Of a stretch of 64,000 nucleotides of DNA, positions 23,002 to 32,213 are shown piece by piece. Origin of the DNA: Fictibacillus sp. FJAT-27399 (GTDB taxonomy: Bacteria > Bacillota > Bacilli > Bacillales > Fictibacillaceae); contig NZ_LMVC01000005.1 of assembly GCF_001510655.1 (NCBI RefSeq), positions 325,510 through 389,509 on the forward strand, in the 5' to 3' direction. Position 1 is the first letter of the stretch, and the number at the start of each line of letters is the position of its first letter. The translations under genes were made by a program, and so were the position numbers. The notes below the pieces were generated by a model that had not been told where the DNA came from, searched no databases, and saw only the letters and a list, made by a program, of their open reading frames with translations.

Positions 23002-26000
23002 TTATGCCGGCAGCTTCTTTCGTTGGTCCATTTTTGTTTTTTTCGCTTTCGAAAAGAGCCATTGATACATGATAGGTATAACCAGAAGGCTGATGAGCGT
23101 TGAACTGATCATCCCTCCGATGACGACGGCTCCCAGCGTTTTTGAAATAATGACATTGCCGCCGCCAGAAAGTGCCAATGGGAGAAGAGTGAATATGGTC
23201 GCTCCCGCCGTCATCAACACCGGCCGTACTCTGGTTGCCGTTCCTTGCAGAATGGCTTGTTTCGTCTCCAACCCTTCTGCAAGGTTTCGTTCAATTTTAT
23301 CGACGAGCACAATTCCGTTTGTGACGACGATCCCTCCGAGCATGAGCATGCCGATCAATGCAGCAAGGTTCCATTCCAGCTTAAATATGACCATGCTCCA
23401 AACCGAACCGATCAGCGCCAGCGGGATACATAGGATCACAGCAGCCGGCGCGTACCAGCCGCGGAAAACGGCACTTACGATCAGCAGTACGAGGAGGACA
23501 GAAAGAGATAATGCCATTCCCATCTCCACTATCATTTGCTTCACCTGTTTTGAGATTCCCCCGATCGTATACTCCATTCCTGCAGGAAGATCGAGACTGT
23601 TCATGGTTTCTTTTACCTGCTTCGTGACACTGCCGATGTCTCTCGTCACGATATTTCCGGAAACCGCAGTGAATGGGCGTCCATCCTTTTCGCTGATCAC
23701 CGACTGGGTGTCCATTTTCAAGGTGGTGATTTCCGCAAGTGATACCTTTGAACCGTCTTTTGCCGTGAACATTTCATGGCCAATTTTGGAAAGAATCGTT
23801 TTTTGCGGATCCGGATCGTTCTTTTGTATCGGAATTTCTTCAGCACTGGAATGAATCTCAATCGGTATTTTCTTATCGCCTGCTGACAAGGTCACCTTAT
23901 CGTCCTGCGGGAGATATTGATTGATCCGGTTCAGGACATCGTCAACGTTGATGCCCATCTGCTCGATTTTTGCCTGATTCAGTGACAGCTGATATTTCAT
24001 CGATTCATCTGAATCACTCGCCGTTCCTTCCACGCTCAGACCTGGAATCATCTGGAGTTTGTTTCGCACCAGAATCGCCGCTTTATTCAAATCTATGTGA
24101 TCAGCACCAGTTAAGATGACCTTTAATCTCGAATCGTCCCCCGAAATGGCCTGATTGGAAACGGTATAAACGGCAGATGTTGATAACAAAGTAAACTGCT
24201 GCCGCAATTGCTTTATGAAAGCATCCGGATCGGTTTCCGGCTTAATTCCAACAGTAACATTGGCGATGTTATGTTTTTGCATCCACCCTCCGCCTTCATC
24301 AAATACATCATCAAAAATGGGTGTAAAGTTCGATCCAAGGGTTGAAGAATACGTTTCTACGTTTGAGTTGTTCTTTAAGATCGATTCAACATTTTTCACC
24401 TCTGCGTCAACATCAGTAAGCTGTGCGTCCTCGGGAAGTTCAATCTGGATCGCCACGTCCTTCGAATTTCCTCTAGGAAAAAAGTTGACGGGAAGGAAGG
24501 CAGCAACGGCAATGGTAATGCTTAAGAGAACAAGTGCTGCGCTCACCACCCATTTTTTCTTATGAAAGGCCCATTGCAGAATGTTAAGTGCCGGCCTTTC
24601 GATCTCAGGTGTCTTGCCCATGTCCTGTTTGCTCCATAGCTTATGAGCTAAGGCTGGAACGACCAGGATGGACACTGCAAGTGATGTGATAAGGGCAATA
24701 ACGACAGACCATGCGAATCCTGAAAAGGCAGAACTGATCATTCCCCCGATAATGGAGATGGGAATGAACACAGCAACGGTTGTCGCCGTGGACGACACGA
24801 TGGCTGGAATCATTTCCACCACCCCGCTCGCCAGTTGTGTGGTCCGTAACGGTTGTCCGTTCTTTTTCATCTGTTTTCGGTACATATTATCGATGACAAC
24901 GATCGAATCATCGACCACACGGCCCATCGCAACAATCAAACCGGATATCGTTAAAAAATTCAAACTGATGCCCATGGCTTTCAATATAGCTGTAGCGGTA
25001 AGAAGACAGATTGGCAATGACAATGCGATGATCAATGTGGACCGGACATTCCTGAAAAAGAAGAAGACACATAAAACCGTAAATAGAATGCCTAACAGTC
25101 CTTCTTTGATCAATCCTTGCAAGGCGGAGTCAATCTCTTTCCCCTGATCGGATAAAACGGTGAGATGAGCCTTTTTGGACTGTATTTCCGGAATGGTTCT
25201 CAACCGATCGTTTATCCGTTGTGTTACATCGGTAATGTTGGACGAAGGGGTTTTCAAAACGTCCAGAAGGACACTGGGATCCCCTTTCGTCCGGGAAAGG
25301 GACTGGTGATCGACAATGCCTTTATCGATCTTGGCCACTTCCTGCAAGGCAACCGTCTTGCCCCCTTTTGTAGGAAGTTTTATGCTGCTGAGGTCCCTCT
25401 TATCAATCGTCCAATCTGTTACTCTGATGGCCATCGTTACTTGCCGGTTTGACCCATTGTTTTGTTCGATCGTTCCTTGAGGCCATACGGGATGGATGGA
25501 AGAAAGAGCTTGTTTGATATCTTTTCCTGTTACACCGTATTTTTCGAGGGCACCTTGTTTCAGCGTCAGCATGTAGCCATCGTTTCCGCCACCTGTTACA
25601 CGCACTTCACGAACACCTGGAATCCGTTCAATTTCAGTTGCTACTTTTTTCTGAATCGAAGAACGGAGCTCATTTTCATCGATGTTTTTTGAAGCGCTGG
25701 TCAAACTTAATCGCATCACAGGAAAGGAGTTCGTGCTGACCCGTGTCACCAAAGGTGTTTTTACACCTGCTGGCAGGCTGATTTTATCAACAGCCGCCTT
25801 TACTTCCTTTTCTGCCTTTTCCATATCGGTGTGGCCGGGAAAATAAAAGCTTCCCATCAATCCTCCGTCAAACGAGTTCATCTCCATGTAATCCAGATTA
25901 TCCACGGAATGGACGGCTTTTTCCACTTTTCCCGTAATAGGCTTGACCTGATCGGCCTGATAGTGGTCTGCCTGGATGGTGATCATCAGTGCTGTATTGT

Positions 26001-26124
26001 TTATCGGCGGAAGGTAATCGCGCTGCATTTGAAAGGCGGAGAATCCGCCCCACACTAATATAAGGACCACACAAGTTAAAATAAGGATAGACCGTTTCAT
26101 CGTTCCTTCAATGAATCTATTCAT
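23002..26124 (-). CDS. RND superfamily efflux transporter, SwrC/AcrB-type
   Basis: A 1040-residue polytopic membrane protein with the duplicated RND architecture: one helix, a large extracytoplasmic loop, then six helices, twice. GRVVDDSIVVIDNMYRK (about 395-412) contains the TM4 acidic pair used for proton relay. LPVNFFPRGNSKDVAI and GLPVMRLSLT-like segments belong to the porter domains. B. subtilis has a single such pump, SwrC (YerP), whose gene lies near dgkB (yerQ); this gene is about 9 kb from dgkB, so it may be a relocated swrC or a paralogue. No membrane fusion protein gene adjoins it. The expected substrates are lipopeptides or amphiphiles. Confidence 0.85.
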   Translation of the reverse strand: MNRFIEGTMKRSILILTCVVLILVWGGFSAFQMQRDYLPPINNTALMITIQADHYQADQVKPITGKVEKAVHSVDNLDYMEMNSFDGGLMGSFYFPGHTDMEKAEKEVKAAVDKISLPAGVKTPLVTRVSTNSFPVMRLSLTSASKNIDENELRSSIQKKVATEIERIPGVREVRVTGGGNDGYMLTLKQGALEKYGVTGKDIKQALSSIHPVWPQGTIEQNNGSNRQVTMAIRVTDWTIDKRDLSSIKLPTKGGKTVALQEVAKIDKGIVDHQSLSRTKGDPSVLLDVLKTPSSNITDVTQRINDRLRTIPEIQSKKAHLTVLSDQGKEIDSALQGLIKEGLLGILFTVLCVFFFFRNVRSTLIIALSLPICLLTATAILKAMGISLNFLTISGLIVAMGRVVDDSIVVIDNMYRKQMKKNGQPLRTTQLASGVVEMIPAIVSSTATTVAVFIPISIIGGMISSAFSGFAWSVVIALITSLAVSILVVPALAHKLWSKQDMGKTPEIERPALNILQWAFHKKKWVVSAALVLLSITIAVAAFLPVNFFPRGNSKDVAIQIELPEDAQLTDVDAEVKNVESILKNNSNVETYSSTLGSNFTPIFDDVFDEGGGWMQKHNIANVTVGIKPETDPDAFIKQLRQQFTLLSTSAVYTVSNQAISGDDSRLKVILTGADHIDLNKAAILVRNKLQMIPGLSVEGTASDSDESMKYQLSLNQAKIEQMGINVDDVLNRINQYLPQDDKVTLSAGDKKIPIEIHSSAEEIPIQKNDPDPQKTILSKIGHEMFTAKDGSKVSLAEITTLKMDTQSVISEKDGRPFTAVSGNIVTRDIGSVTKQVKETMNSLDLPAGMEYTIGGISKQVKQMIVEMGMALSLSVLLVLLIVSAVFRGWYAPAAVILCIPLALIGSVWSMVIFKLEWNLAALIGMLMLGGIVVTNGIVLVDKIERNLAEGLETKQAILQGTATRVRPVLMTAGATIFTLLPLALSGGGNVIISKTLGAVVIGGMISSTLISLLVIPIMYQWLFSKAKKTKMDQRKKLPA

Positions 26125-26365
26125 TTAAAAACATACCTTCCTTTGTTGTTAAGTCTCGTTAATGCATAATCCGCACCAATTCAACGTTACTCTTTGATTG
26201 TAAAAATCAAGTTACAGAGGATTAAAGAAACTGAAAGGAATGTACGTAAAAAAGTATGTGGAGGAATGGCGTCCTTCGATCGTTGAAGAAGGAAGAATGT
26301 TGGGGATATCGAATATAGTAATGGTTATAAATAAACTTAAATTTATAAGTAAAGGAGATGAATTC

Positions 26366-26803
26366 ATGAGGGTTGGTTTTAATAAAGTTCAGGACGTTCT
26401 GGAAAATTACCGGTCTGCAGTATATGAGAAAGATGTTGAGAGATTTTTATCTGCATACGATTCTGACATACATGTGTATGATTGTTGGGAAAACTGGGAG
26501 AGTATCGGCATTTCCCAATGGAAGGAAATGGTGAATGGCTGGTTTAATGGTTTACGTGAGGAAGGTGTTGTACTCAAAATAGATTTTAATGATTTAGTAG
26601 TTGAAGAAAATACGAATCTCGCTTTCGTTCATTGTGCTGTTACGTTCGCTGCTCACAACGAATCTGGAGAGAAACTTCGTCAGCTGACAAATCGATTCAC
26701 ATTCGGTTTAAGAAAAGAAAACGAATCCTGGACCATCACACATGAACATTCATCATTGCCAATAAATATGGAAACCGGGAAGGGTATTTTCAACTTAAAG
26801 TAA
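26366..26803 (+). CDS. SnoaL/NTF2-like fold protein
   Basis: A 145-residue protein of the nuclear transport factor 2-like (SnoaL/DUF4440) fold: VQDVLENYRSAVYEKDVERFLSAYDSDIHVYDCW-type N-terminal helix-strand (shown in parts: LENYRSAVYEKD, FLSAYDSDIHVYD) and a C-terminal sheet with FTFGLRKENESWTITHEHSS. ATG 26366 is chosen because AAAGGAG lies 8 nt upstream; the longer ORF from 26240 has no ribosome binding site. Members are enzymes or ligand-binding proteins with varied roles; a conserved His-Glu-His near the C-terminus is visible, but no function follows from it. Confidence 0.75.
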   Translation: MRVGFNKVQDVLENYRSAVYEKDVERFLSAYDSDIHVYDCWENWESIGISQWKEMVNGWFNGLREEGVVLKIDFNDLVVEENTNLAFVHCAVTFAAHNESGEKLRQLTNRFTFGLRKENESWTITHEHSSLPINMETGKGIFNLK

Positions 26804-26846
26804 GAACGATACAAGCTCCCTATGGGCTTTTTGATCACAACAAAAA

Positions 26847-26874
26847 AGCGGCATACTTTTTCAGCAGTGCCGCT
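26847..26874. terminator. Terminator between the SnoaL-like and glycerophosphodiesterase genes
   Basis: AGCGGCA and TGCCGCT pair around a 14-nt loop. On the minus strand TTTTTT follows, so it mainly serves the glycerophosphodiesterase gene. Confidence 0.75.
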
Positions 26875-26890
26875 CTTTCTTTCTGGCAAA

Positions 26891-27979
26891 CTATTTGGTT
26901 GGTGCAGGATATTGCTTAGGCAGCTCCAAGCCATGCTCTGCCATCACTTCACGCAGACGGTCCGGATAATCGGTAATCATTCCGTCAACGCCGTCGTCCA
27001 TGAGTTTGTTCATGGTTGGCTTGTCGTCAACTGTCCATGGAATGACCTTCATCCCTGCTTTATGTGCTTCATCCACCATTTGTTTCGTTACGTAAGGCTC
27101 ATAGTTGTCATCAGTTATTTTGCCATCCTGCGGGAAGCCATGCACTGGAGATATTGCGTTTGCACCGAAAGAGTGGGCAGCTGCAACCAAATCCCCGTTA
27201 AAGTCGTCAATGTCAATTCCGCCTAACCACGGAGAGGCACCCGGCTGGCCAGGCTGAAGAAACTGCGGTCCATTGGTAAGTGCCACTAAAGGCAATCTCG
27301 GCTCTATTTCACCCATGCGCATGAGTGAACCCCAGTCAAAGCTTTGGATCGATACCCGATTCAGCATACCTGCCTCACGGACCTGGCGGGCTACGGTTTG
27401 GACAAATTCTTCGCGGGGTGCGGTCTCCTCGGGAGCACCTGCTTCCACCTTTGTTTCGATGTTCATCCAAACGTTATCTGCTTTATAGCGTTTGACCAGG
27501 TCGAAGATTTCCGTCAGCAATGGCATCTTCGCTCCCGGACTTGTCACCTGCCCTGGAAACTGCGGCTTGGTGGTTGAGCCGCAATCAAGGGTACGTATCT
27601 GTTTGAGCGTCAGATCTTTTATGTATTTGCCGACATAAGGATACTCCGGATCCCCTGGATACGCAGGCTTGGTATCCTTACAGTTCCCGCTTGAAATTTT
27701 ACGGTCATGCGTAACAACCGCTTTATGATCCTGCGTAATTTGGACATCCAGTTCAAGTGTGCTGACTCCCAGCTCAAGTGCATGGGAAAACGATGCGATC
27801 GTCGATTCAACAGTAAGTCCCATCCCGCCGCGGTGAGCCTGCAGATCAAAATCCTTTGGACCAAAGTGGTTTGCATTTTGTTCTGCTGCAGAAGCGGATG
27901 GTCCATTCCCTAAACTCAGTGAGCTTACTATGACAGCTGCAATCGCAGCAAGTAATGCCTTCTTCTTTTTCCTTTTCAT
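26891..27979 (-). CDS. Secreted glycerophosphodiester phosphodiesterase
   Basis: A 362-residue exported enzyme that releases sn-glycerol 3-phosphate and an alcohol from glycerophosphodiesters, including deacylated phospholipids or teichoic acid fragments. A signal peptide (residues 1-31, KRKKKK then a hydrophobic core, SASA) is clear. GDPD catalytic motifs are present: His49-Arg50 (QAHRGG), Glu58 (VEST), Glu76 and Asp78 (LELDVQ), and His91 (THDR). The TIM barrel continues to PDRLREVMAEHG. GAGG lies upstream of the ATG. It is monocistronic. Four 11-bp-spaced Pho-box-like repeats precede it, in keeping with PhoP control of GDPD genes such as glpQ in B. subtilis. Confidence 0.92.
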   Translation of the reverse strand: MKRKKKKALLAAIAAVIVSSLSLGNGPSASAAEQNANHFGPKDFDLQAHRGGMGLTVESTIASFSHALELGVSTLELDVQITQDHKAVVTHDRKISSGNCKDTKPAYPGDPEYPYVGKYIKDLTLKQIRTLDCGSTTKPQFPGQVTSPGAKMPLLTEIFDLVKRYKADNVWMNIETKVEAGAPEETAPREEFVQTVARQVREAGMLNRVSIQSFDWGSLMRMGEIEPRLPLVALTNGPQFLQPGQPGASPWLGGIDIDDFNGDLVAAAHSFGANAISPVHGFPQDGKITDDNYEPYVTKQMVDEAHKAGMKVIPWTVDDKPTMNKLMDDGVDGMITDYPDRLREVMAEHGLELPKQYPAPTK

Positions 27980-28023
27980 TTGCTCATCTCCTCAAAACTT
28001 TAAATTGGTTTACGTTTAAAGTA

Positions 28024-28062
28024 TAAAGAGACTTTATAAATCCTTATTGAAGCAACCGTTAA
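28024..28062 (-). promoter_or_regulatory. Four 11-bp-spaced Pho-box-like repeats before the GDPD gene
   Basis: On the minus strand TTAACG, TTCAAT, TTTATA and TCTTTA occupy 28057-28062, 28046-28051, 28035-28040 and 28024-28029. The spacing is exactly 11 bp, matching the B. subtilis PhoP repeat geometry (TT(A/C/T)A-type hexamers separated by five bases). Confidence 0.55.
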
Positions 28063-28076
28063 GAAACGATATGGTT

Positions 28077-28532
28077 TTATAGATCCTTTGTCATAAATAC
28101 ACTATTGGGATCCTCTATGTATTCTGCAAACGGCTTACAGGTTTGAAACCCGAAGCTGGCATAAAGACTCCTGGCCGGTTCAAAGGCTTTCATGGAGCCC
28201 GTTTCCAAACTGAGCCTCCGATAGCCGCGCCGCTTCGCTTCCTCCATGATGTGCTGCAGCATCCGCTTCGCAACTCCCTTTCTCAAATGGGCAGCCGACG
28301 TTCGCATGGATTTGATCTCTCCATGCTGGCGGTCCAGTTCTTTCAGTGCCCCGCAGCCCAATAATTCTCCATCCTCCCAAGCACTCCAGAACGTAATATC
28401 CGGTTTCCTTAGTCCTTCAAGGTTAAGGGCATGCCTGCTTTCTGGCGGAGAATGAAGCTCCATCCCCTGAAGATGCTCCCCTATTAATCTGGCTATTTCA
28501 GGTCCTGTTAGATTATCTGCTTTGATCTCCAT
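28077..28532 (-). CDS. GNAT family N-acetyltransferase
   Basis: A 151-residue acetyltransferase. The acetyl-CoA loop is HLRKGVAKRMLQHIM (RxxG-A form), preceded by the strand EIKSMRTSAA and followed by RRLSLETGSMKAFEPARSLY and a GFQTCKPF end, as in YitH/PhnO-like small-molecule acetyltransferases. ATG 28532 is used; a GTG at 28544 is too close to the GGAG. It is transcribed toward the glycerophosphodiesterase promoter but has no evident partner. Confidence 0.83.
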   Translation of the reverse strand: MEIKADNLTGPEIARLIGEHLQGMELHSPPESRHALNLEGLRKPDITFWSAWEDGELLGCGALKELDRQHGEIKSMRTSAAHLRKGVAKRMLQHIMEEAKRRGYRRLSLETGSMKAFEPARSLYASFGFQTCKPFAEYIEDPNSVFMTKDL

Positions 28533-28876
28533 GAAAAAGAACACTCCTTGATTTTTGGTCCATTAATTAATAAAGGCACTTTCCATTTCAGCAAAAAAAG
28601 CCTTCGATAATAATTCGAAATCTTTTTCATTTAAATGAATGGCATCTCAGGCATTGTACTTCAATACCGATTTTTCAGGATTATACTTAATACAACGTTT
28701 GATTTTTTTCATACAATCGTTTTTATTTTACCTCAAAAGAATTTGGCACGCATGACTACCTTCTTCTTAGTTCGAATATCTTTAGATTAATGGGTCTTTT
28801 GTAGGTTTTTTAAGCGATATTTTTATTTATTCATGAGAAAAAATGAACAAATCAAAGTTTAGTAGGGAGGAATGTT
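28533..28876. other. AT-rich divergent intergenic region
   Basis: 344 bp between the divergent GNAT and alcohol dehydrogenase genes. It is AT-rich and presumably holds both promoters. I see no palindrome, repeat or small ORF that I can support. Confidence 0.4.
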
Positions 28877-29845
28877 ATGAAAGCTATTGTTTATCACAAA
28901 TATGGTCCGCCGGATGTTCTTGAATTAACAGAGGTGGAAAAGCCTATTCCTGAGGACAACCAAGTACTGGTGAAAATTCATGCTGCGTCTGTGAATTATG
29001 GGAACCTGGTTCTTTTGAAAGGGGAACCGTTCTTGGCCCGCTTTGCTTTCGGTCTTCTAAAACCTAAATACTCCATACCCGGTGGTGACATAGCAGGCCG
29101 GGTTGAAGCGGTTGGCAAAGATGTTAAGCAGTTTCAACCTGGCGATGAGGTGTTCGGTGATTTATCCCGTTGTGGCTGGGGTGGTTTTGCCGAATATGTT
29201 TCTGTTCCCGAAAATGCATTGGCACTAAAACCAGCCAATCTATCTTTCGAGGAAGCGGCTGCGGTGCCTATGGCGGCAGTAACGGCCCTGCAGGCTCTGC
29301 GGGATAAAGGCAAGATTCAGCCGGGGCAAAAGATTTTGATTAATGGTGCCTCTGGTGGTGTGGGGACTTTCGCAGTACAGATCGCCAAATCGTTCGGGGC
29401 TGAGGTAACGGCTGTGTGCAGTACAAGAAATCTAACGATTGTCCGGTCGATTGGCGCAGACCATGCCATTGATTATACAAAGGAGGATTTTACCCGGAAA
29501 GCGGAAAGTTATGACCTGATTCTTGCCGCTAACGGATATCAGCCGATTTCAGCTTATAAGCGTTTATTAAGTCCCAATGGAAATTATGTTATGGTTGGAG
29601 GCTCCGGTGCTCAAATGTTCCAAGCCATGGCATTTGGGCCTTGGATTTCAATGGCCGGAAGTAAGAAAATGGGTAACATCTTACAAAGGCAAAACCAAAA
29701 GGATCTGGTTTTTATGAAAGAACTTCTTGAGTCCGGCAAAGTAAAACCAGTTATTGATAGAAGTTATAAGCTGAGTGAAGTTCCCGAAGCATTCAGGTAT
29801 TTTGCAGAAGGACACTCCCAAGGAAAAGTTGTAATCACTATGTGA
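28877..29845 (+). CDS. Zinc-independent MDR-type NAD(P)-dependent alcohol dehydrogenase/quinone oxidoreductase
   Basis: A 322-residue medium-chain dehydrogenase/reductase. The N-terminal GroES-like domain starts MKAIVYHKYGPPDVL and includes NYGNLVLLKGEP and GGDIAGRVEAVGKDV. The nucleotide-binding motif INGASGGVGTFAVQIAKSFG lies at about 155-174. The structural and catalytic zinc cysteines of true alcohol dehydrogenases are absent, so it belongs with the quinone oxidoreductase-like group. GGGAGG lies 8 nt before the ATG. It ends 12 bp before repeat copy B, whose terminal hairpin would terminate its transcript. Confidence 0.88.
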   Translation: MKAIVYHKYGPPDVLELTEVEKPIPEDNQVLVKIHAASVNYGNLVLLKGEPFLARFAFGLLKPKYSIPGGDIAGRVEAVGKDVKQFQPGDEVFGDLSRCGWGGFAEYVSVPENALALKPANLSFEEAAAVPMAAVTALQALRDKGKIQPGQKILINGASGGVGTFAVQIAKSFGAEVTAVCSTRNLTIVRSIGADHAIDYTKEDFTRKAESYDLILAANGYQPISAYKRLLSPNGNYVMVGGSGAQMFQAMAFGPWISMAGSKKMGNILQRQNQKDLVFMKELLESGKVKPVIDRSYKLSEVPEAFRYFAEGHSQGKVVITM

Positions 29846-29857
29846 TTCATAAGCAAG

Positions 29858-30086
29858 AAAAGGGGCTGTCCAGAAAGTCGAAAATTGACCTTCAGGCAGC
29901 CCCTTGGCTTGAAAAATCTTCAATGAAAAGTTAATTGAAGTGGAAGATGCGAGACTCCTGCGGGGCTAGCGTGACAGGTGAGACTCCCGCCGGTGCTTGC
30001 ACCAAGAGGCTCACCGCACGCCCCGCGGAAAGCGAGCAGCCTGGAACGGAAATCAACAGCTTACAGACTTCTTGGACAGCCCCTTT
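29858..30086 (-). repeat. Copy B of the terminal-inverted-repeat element
   Basis: The shortest copy (about 229 bp), in reverse orientation relative to copy A. It begins AAAAGGGGCTGTCCAGAAAG and ends TTGGACAGCCCCTTTT, and retains the GAGACTCCTGCGGGGCTAGC and GCGGAAAGCGAGCAGCCTGG blocks. It lacks the GGCGTTCACGCC-rich and GAAAATGAACTTCAC modules found in copies C and D. It sits between two convergent stop codons (12 bp and 4 bp away). Confidence 0.85.
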
Positions 30087-30090
30087 TCAT

Positions 30091-30939
30091 CTACAACGCT
30101 TGTATATCCATAAAGGCTTGATGCAAATTACCTTTAACTTTTATTTTATCGAGGTTTAATCCCAGGGCAACCATCGTTTGTGCCACCTCAGGGCGAATGC
30201 CTGTAAGGATCGTCGTAACGCCCAACAAGGTTAAAGCATCGATCACTTTAAATAACTGGTCGGCCACCATCGTATCGACTATCATTACACCTGAAACATC
30301 CATGATTAGGTGCTCCAATTTTAATTTTACGGCCTGACTCAATGTTTCTTCCATCAGTAAACGAGCTCTTTCTGTATCAATGTTCCCGATTAACGGCAGC
30401 ACCCCTGTCCCTTTAATCAAGGGAACGATGGGAACCGATAACTCCAAAAAGGCTGATTTTGCCTGTTCAAGCATATTTTGATGAGATTGAACATAGGTCA
30501 GACTGAAATAATATACTGCATGATCCAGCAGAGGATCGATGATCTCAATAACATCAAAAATCGTTTCAGCGGACATTCCCTGAATGGTCGCCTCTTCTTT
30601 GATGGATTTCCAAATGTAATTACGATAATAGCTTGTATCTTTTAATGCCTCATCAAGGGGGGCTCCCAGTTTAAAGAAATAGTCACCCGTTTCTTTTCCC
30701 CATTGCTTCATCTTTTCAATGGTTTTATTTCGATTATCGTGCTCAGTTAATGCTTCTCCAAACAGGGTGATAAATTCAGCTCGTATTTCCATGATTCGCG
30801 GCTCAATTTTCTGGAATTCATTTTTCTCCGCCTGAGTCATGGCCACGCCTTCCATTCGATCAGCGTGAACCGATTCGGCAATCTTATGTCTTCGTTTAAT
30901 CAATAATTCCCCTAGCAGCTGTATATCGTTCTTCATCAT
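30091..30939 (-). CDS. RsbR-type stressosome co-antagonist (STAS domain)
   Basis: A 282-residue protein: a helical globin-like N-terminal sensor domain (about 1-150) and a C-terminal STAS domain. The STAS part shows VPIVPLIKGTGVLPLIGNID then TERARLLME, whose Thr matches the phosphorylation site Thr171 of B. subtilis RsbRA. DVSGVMIVDTMVADQL carries Ser where the second site (Thr205) normally is. RsbR paralogues form the stressosome with RsbS and RsbT that controls SigB. No rsbS/T genes are here, so this is an orphan paralogue like RsbRB-D. ATG 30939 follows GGAGGAG; a TTG at 30951 overlaps that site. Confidence 0.85.
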   Translation of the reverse strand: MMKNDIQLLGELLIKRRHKIAESVHADRMEGVAMTQAEKNEFQKIEPRIMEIRAEFITLFGEALTEHDNRNKTIEKMKQWGKETGDYFFKLGAPLDEALKDTSYYRNYIWKSIKEEATIQGMSAETIFDVIEIIDPLLDHAVYYFSLTYVQSHQNMLEQAKSAFLELSVPIVPLIKGTGVLPLIGNIDTERARLLMEETLSQAVKLKLEHLIMDVSGVMIVDTMVADQLFKVIDALTLLGVTTILTGIRPEVAQTMVALGLNLDKIKVKGNLHQAFMDIQAL

Positions 30940-31040
30940 ATTCTCCTCCAAGGATTCGTATATGGGTCTGAAATCATAATACCCTATAACTTGAGAACAT
31001 GCATTTTAAAATTTTTTACTTTCTTCAGGAAAAATACTTA

Positions 31041-31092
31041 TTGTAAAAATGGACGATTCGATATATATTTTAATTGAGAATGATAATCAATA
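31041..31092 (+). promoter_or_regulatory. Promoter and Fur box of the ferredoxin-NADP reductase gene
   Basis: TTGTAA (31041) and TATATT (about 31064) fit a SigA promoter. Overlapping the start region, ATTGAGAATGATAATCAATA (31073-31092) is close to the Fur consensus TGATAATNATTATCA. Confidence 0.75.
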
Positions 31093-31120
31093 TTAATTTC
31101 TTTCTGAGGAGAGAACGCAT

Positions 31121-32167
31121 GTGGAAAAAGAAATTTATGATGTAACGATTATTGGCGGTGGGCCAGCAGGGCTTTACTCTGCCTTTTATAGCGGACTTCG
31201 GGAAATGAAGACAAAGATCATTGAATTCCAGCCCCAGTTAGGCGGAAAAATTCATGTGTATCCTGAGAAGATGATCTGGGATGTAGGCGGCCACACACCA
31301 CTTCCAGGAGCAAAGCTTATCGAAAAACTTGTTGAGCAAGGACTGACGTTCGACCCTGAAGTCGTTTTGAATGAAAAAGTAGAATCGATTACGCAGAATG
31401 TAGATGGTATCTTTATCCTGAAAGGCGCTAATGGTGCAGTGCATTATTCCAAAACGGTAATCGTTGCTGTTGGGAGCGGTATCTTAAACCCGCAGAAGCT
31501 GGAGATTGAGGGTGCCGAAAGATTTGAAGTGTCTAACTTAAACTACACGGTGAAGTCACTTCAGCATTTTAAGGATAAAACGGTAATTATTTCCGGCGGA
31601 GGAAATACAGCGATCGATTGGGCGAATGAATTAGTGAATATCGCTAAAAAAGTATACTTAACGTATAGAAAAGGAACACTTGCCGGCCATGAAGCTCAAG
31701 TGACACAGCTTATGAACAGTTGTGCAGACTGCATCTTTAACACATCAATCTCTAAACTATTCGCATGCCCGAACCATGAAGTAATTGAACAGATCGAGTT
31801 AACGAACCATGAAACTGGTGAAGTTACCTATCTGCCCATAGATGAAGTGGTCATCAATCATGGCTATGAACAGGATACATCACTTCTTGGAAATAGCAGC
31901 CTGAAAATTGAACTTGAAGAAAATTTTTATATCGCAGGCAATTCAAACAGCGAATCCTCAGTCCCGGGGTTGTATGCTGCTGGAGATATACTCAAACATG
32001 ACGGTAAATTGAACCTGATTTCCGGAGCCTTTCAAGACGCAGCTAACGCTGTGAACAAAGCAAAACAATTCATCGAACCTGAAGCTCAAAAAGTGGCAAT
32101 GGTTTCTTCTCATAATGAAGTATTCAAAAAACGCAACCGTGATCTAGTCAAACAGATGATCCATTAA
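31121..32167 (+). CDS. Ferredoxin/flavodoxin-NADP(+) reductase, thioredoxin-reductase-like (YcgT/YumC type)
   Basis: A 348-residue FAD enzyme that passes electrons between NADPH and ferredoxin or flavodoxin. FAD-binding GGGPAGLYSAFYSGLREM lies at about 12-29, the NADPH-binding ISGGGNTAIDWANELV at about 160-175, and the second FAD contact GLYAAGDILKHDGKLNLI near 285. The redox CxxC of thioredoxin reductase is absent, which defines the FNR group. GTG 31121 is the start (GAGGAGA 8 nt before). A Fur box lies upstream and the fhu importer is convergent, so it probably supplies electrons for reductive iron release from imported siderophores. Confidence 0.88.
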   Translation: MEKEIYDVTIIGGGPAGLYSAFYSGLREMKTKIIEFQPQLGGKIHVYPEKMIWDVGGHTPLPGAKLIEKLVEQGLTFDPEVVLNEKVESITQNVDGIFILKGANGAVHYSKTVIVAVGSGILNPQKLEIEGAERFEVSNLNYTVKSLQHFKDKTVIISGGGNTAIDWANELVNIAKKVYLTYRKGTLAGHEAQVTQLMNSCADCIFNTSISKLFACPNHEVIEQIELTNHETGEVTYLPIDEVVINHGYEQDTSLLGNSSLKIELEENFYIAGNSNSESSVPGLYAAGDILKHDGKLNLISGAFQDAANAVNKAKQFIEPEAQKVAMVSSHNEVFKKRNRDLVKQMIH

Positions 32168-32195
32168 AAAAGGAGCCCAGCAAGGCTCCTTTTTT
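32166..32195. terminator. Bidirectional terminator between FNR and fhuG
   Basis: AAAAAAGGAGCC-(6 nt)-GGCTCCTTTTTT lies between convergent genes. Confidence 0.9.
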
Positions 32196-32213
32196 ATTTC
32201 AATACTCTTATTA

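Noticed and set aside
23069-23854. 261-aa ORF antisense to the RND transporter
   Set aside because: Shadow of a strongly coding gene on the other strand, with biased composition and no ribosome binding site.
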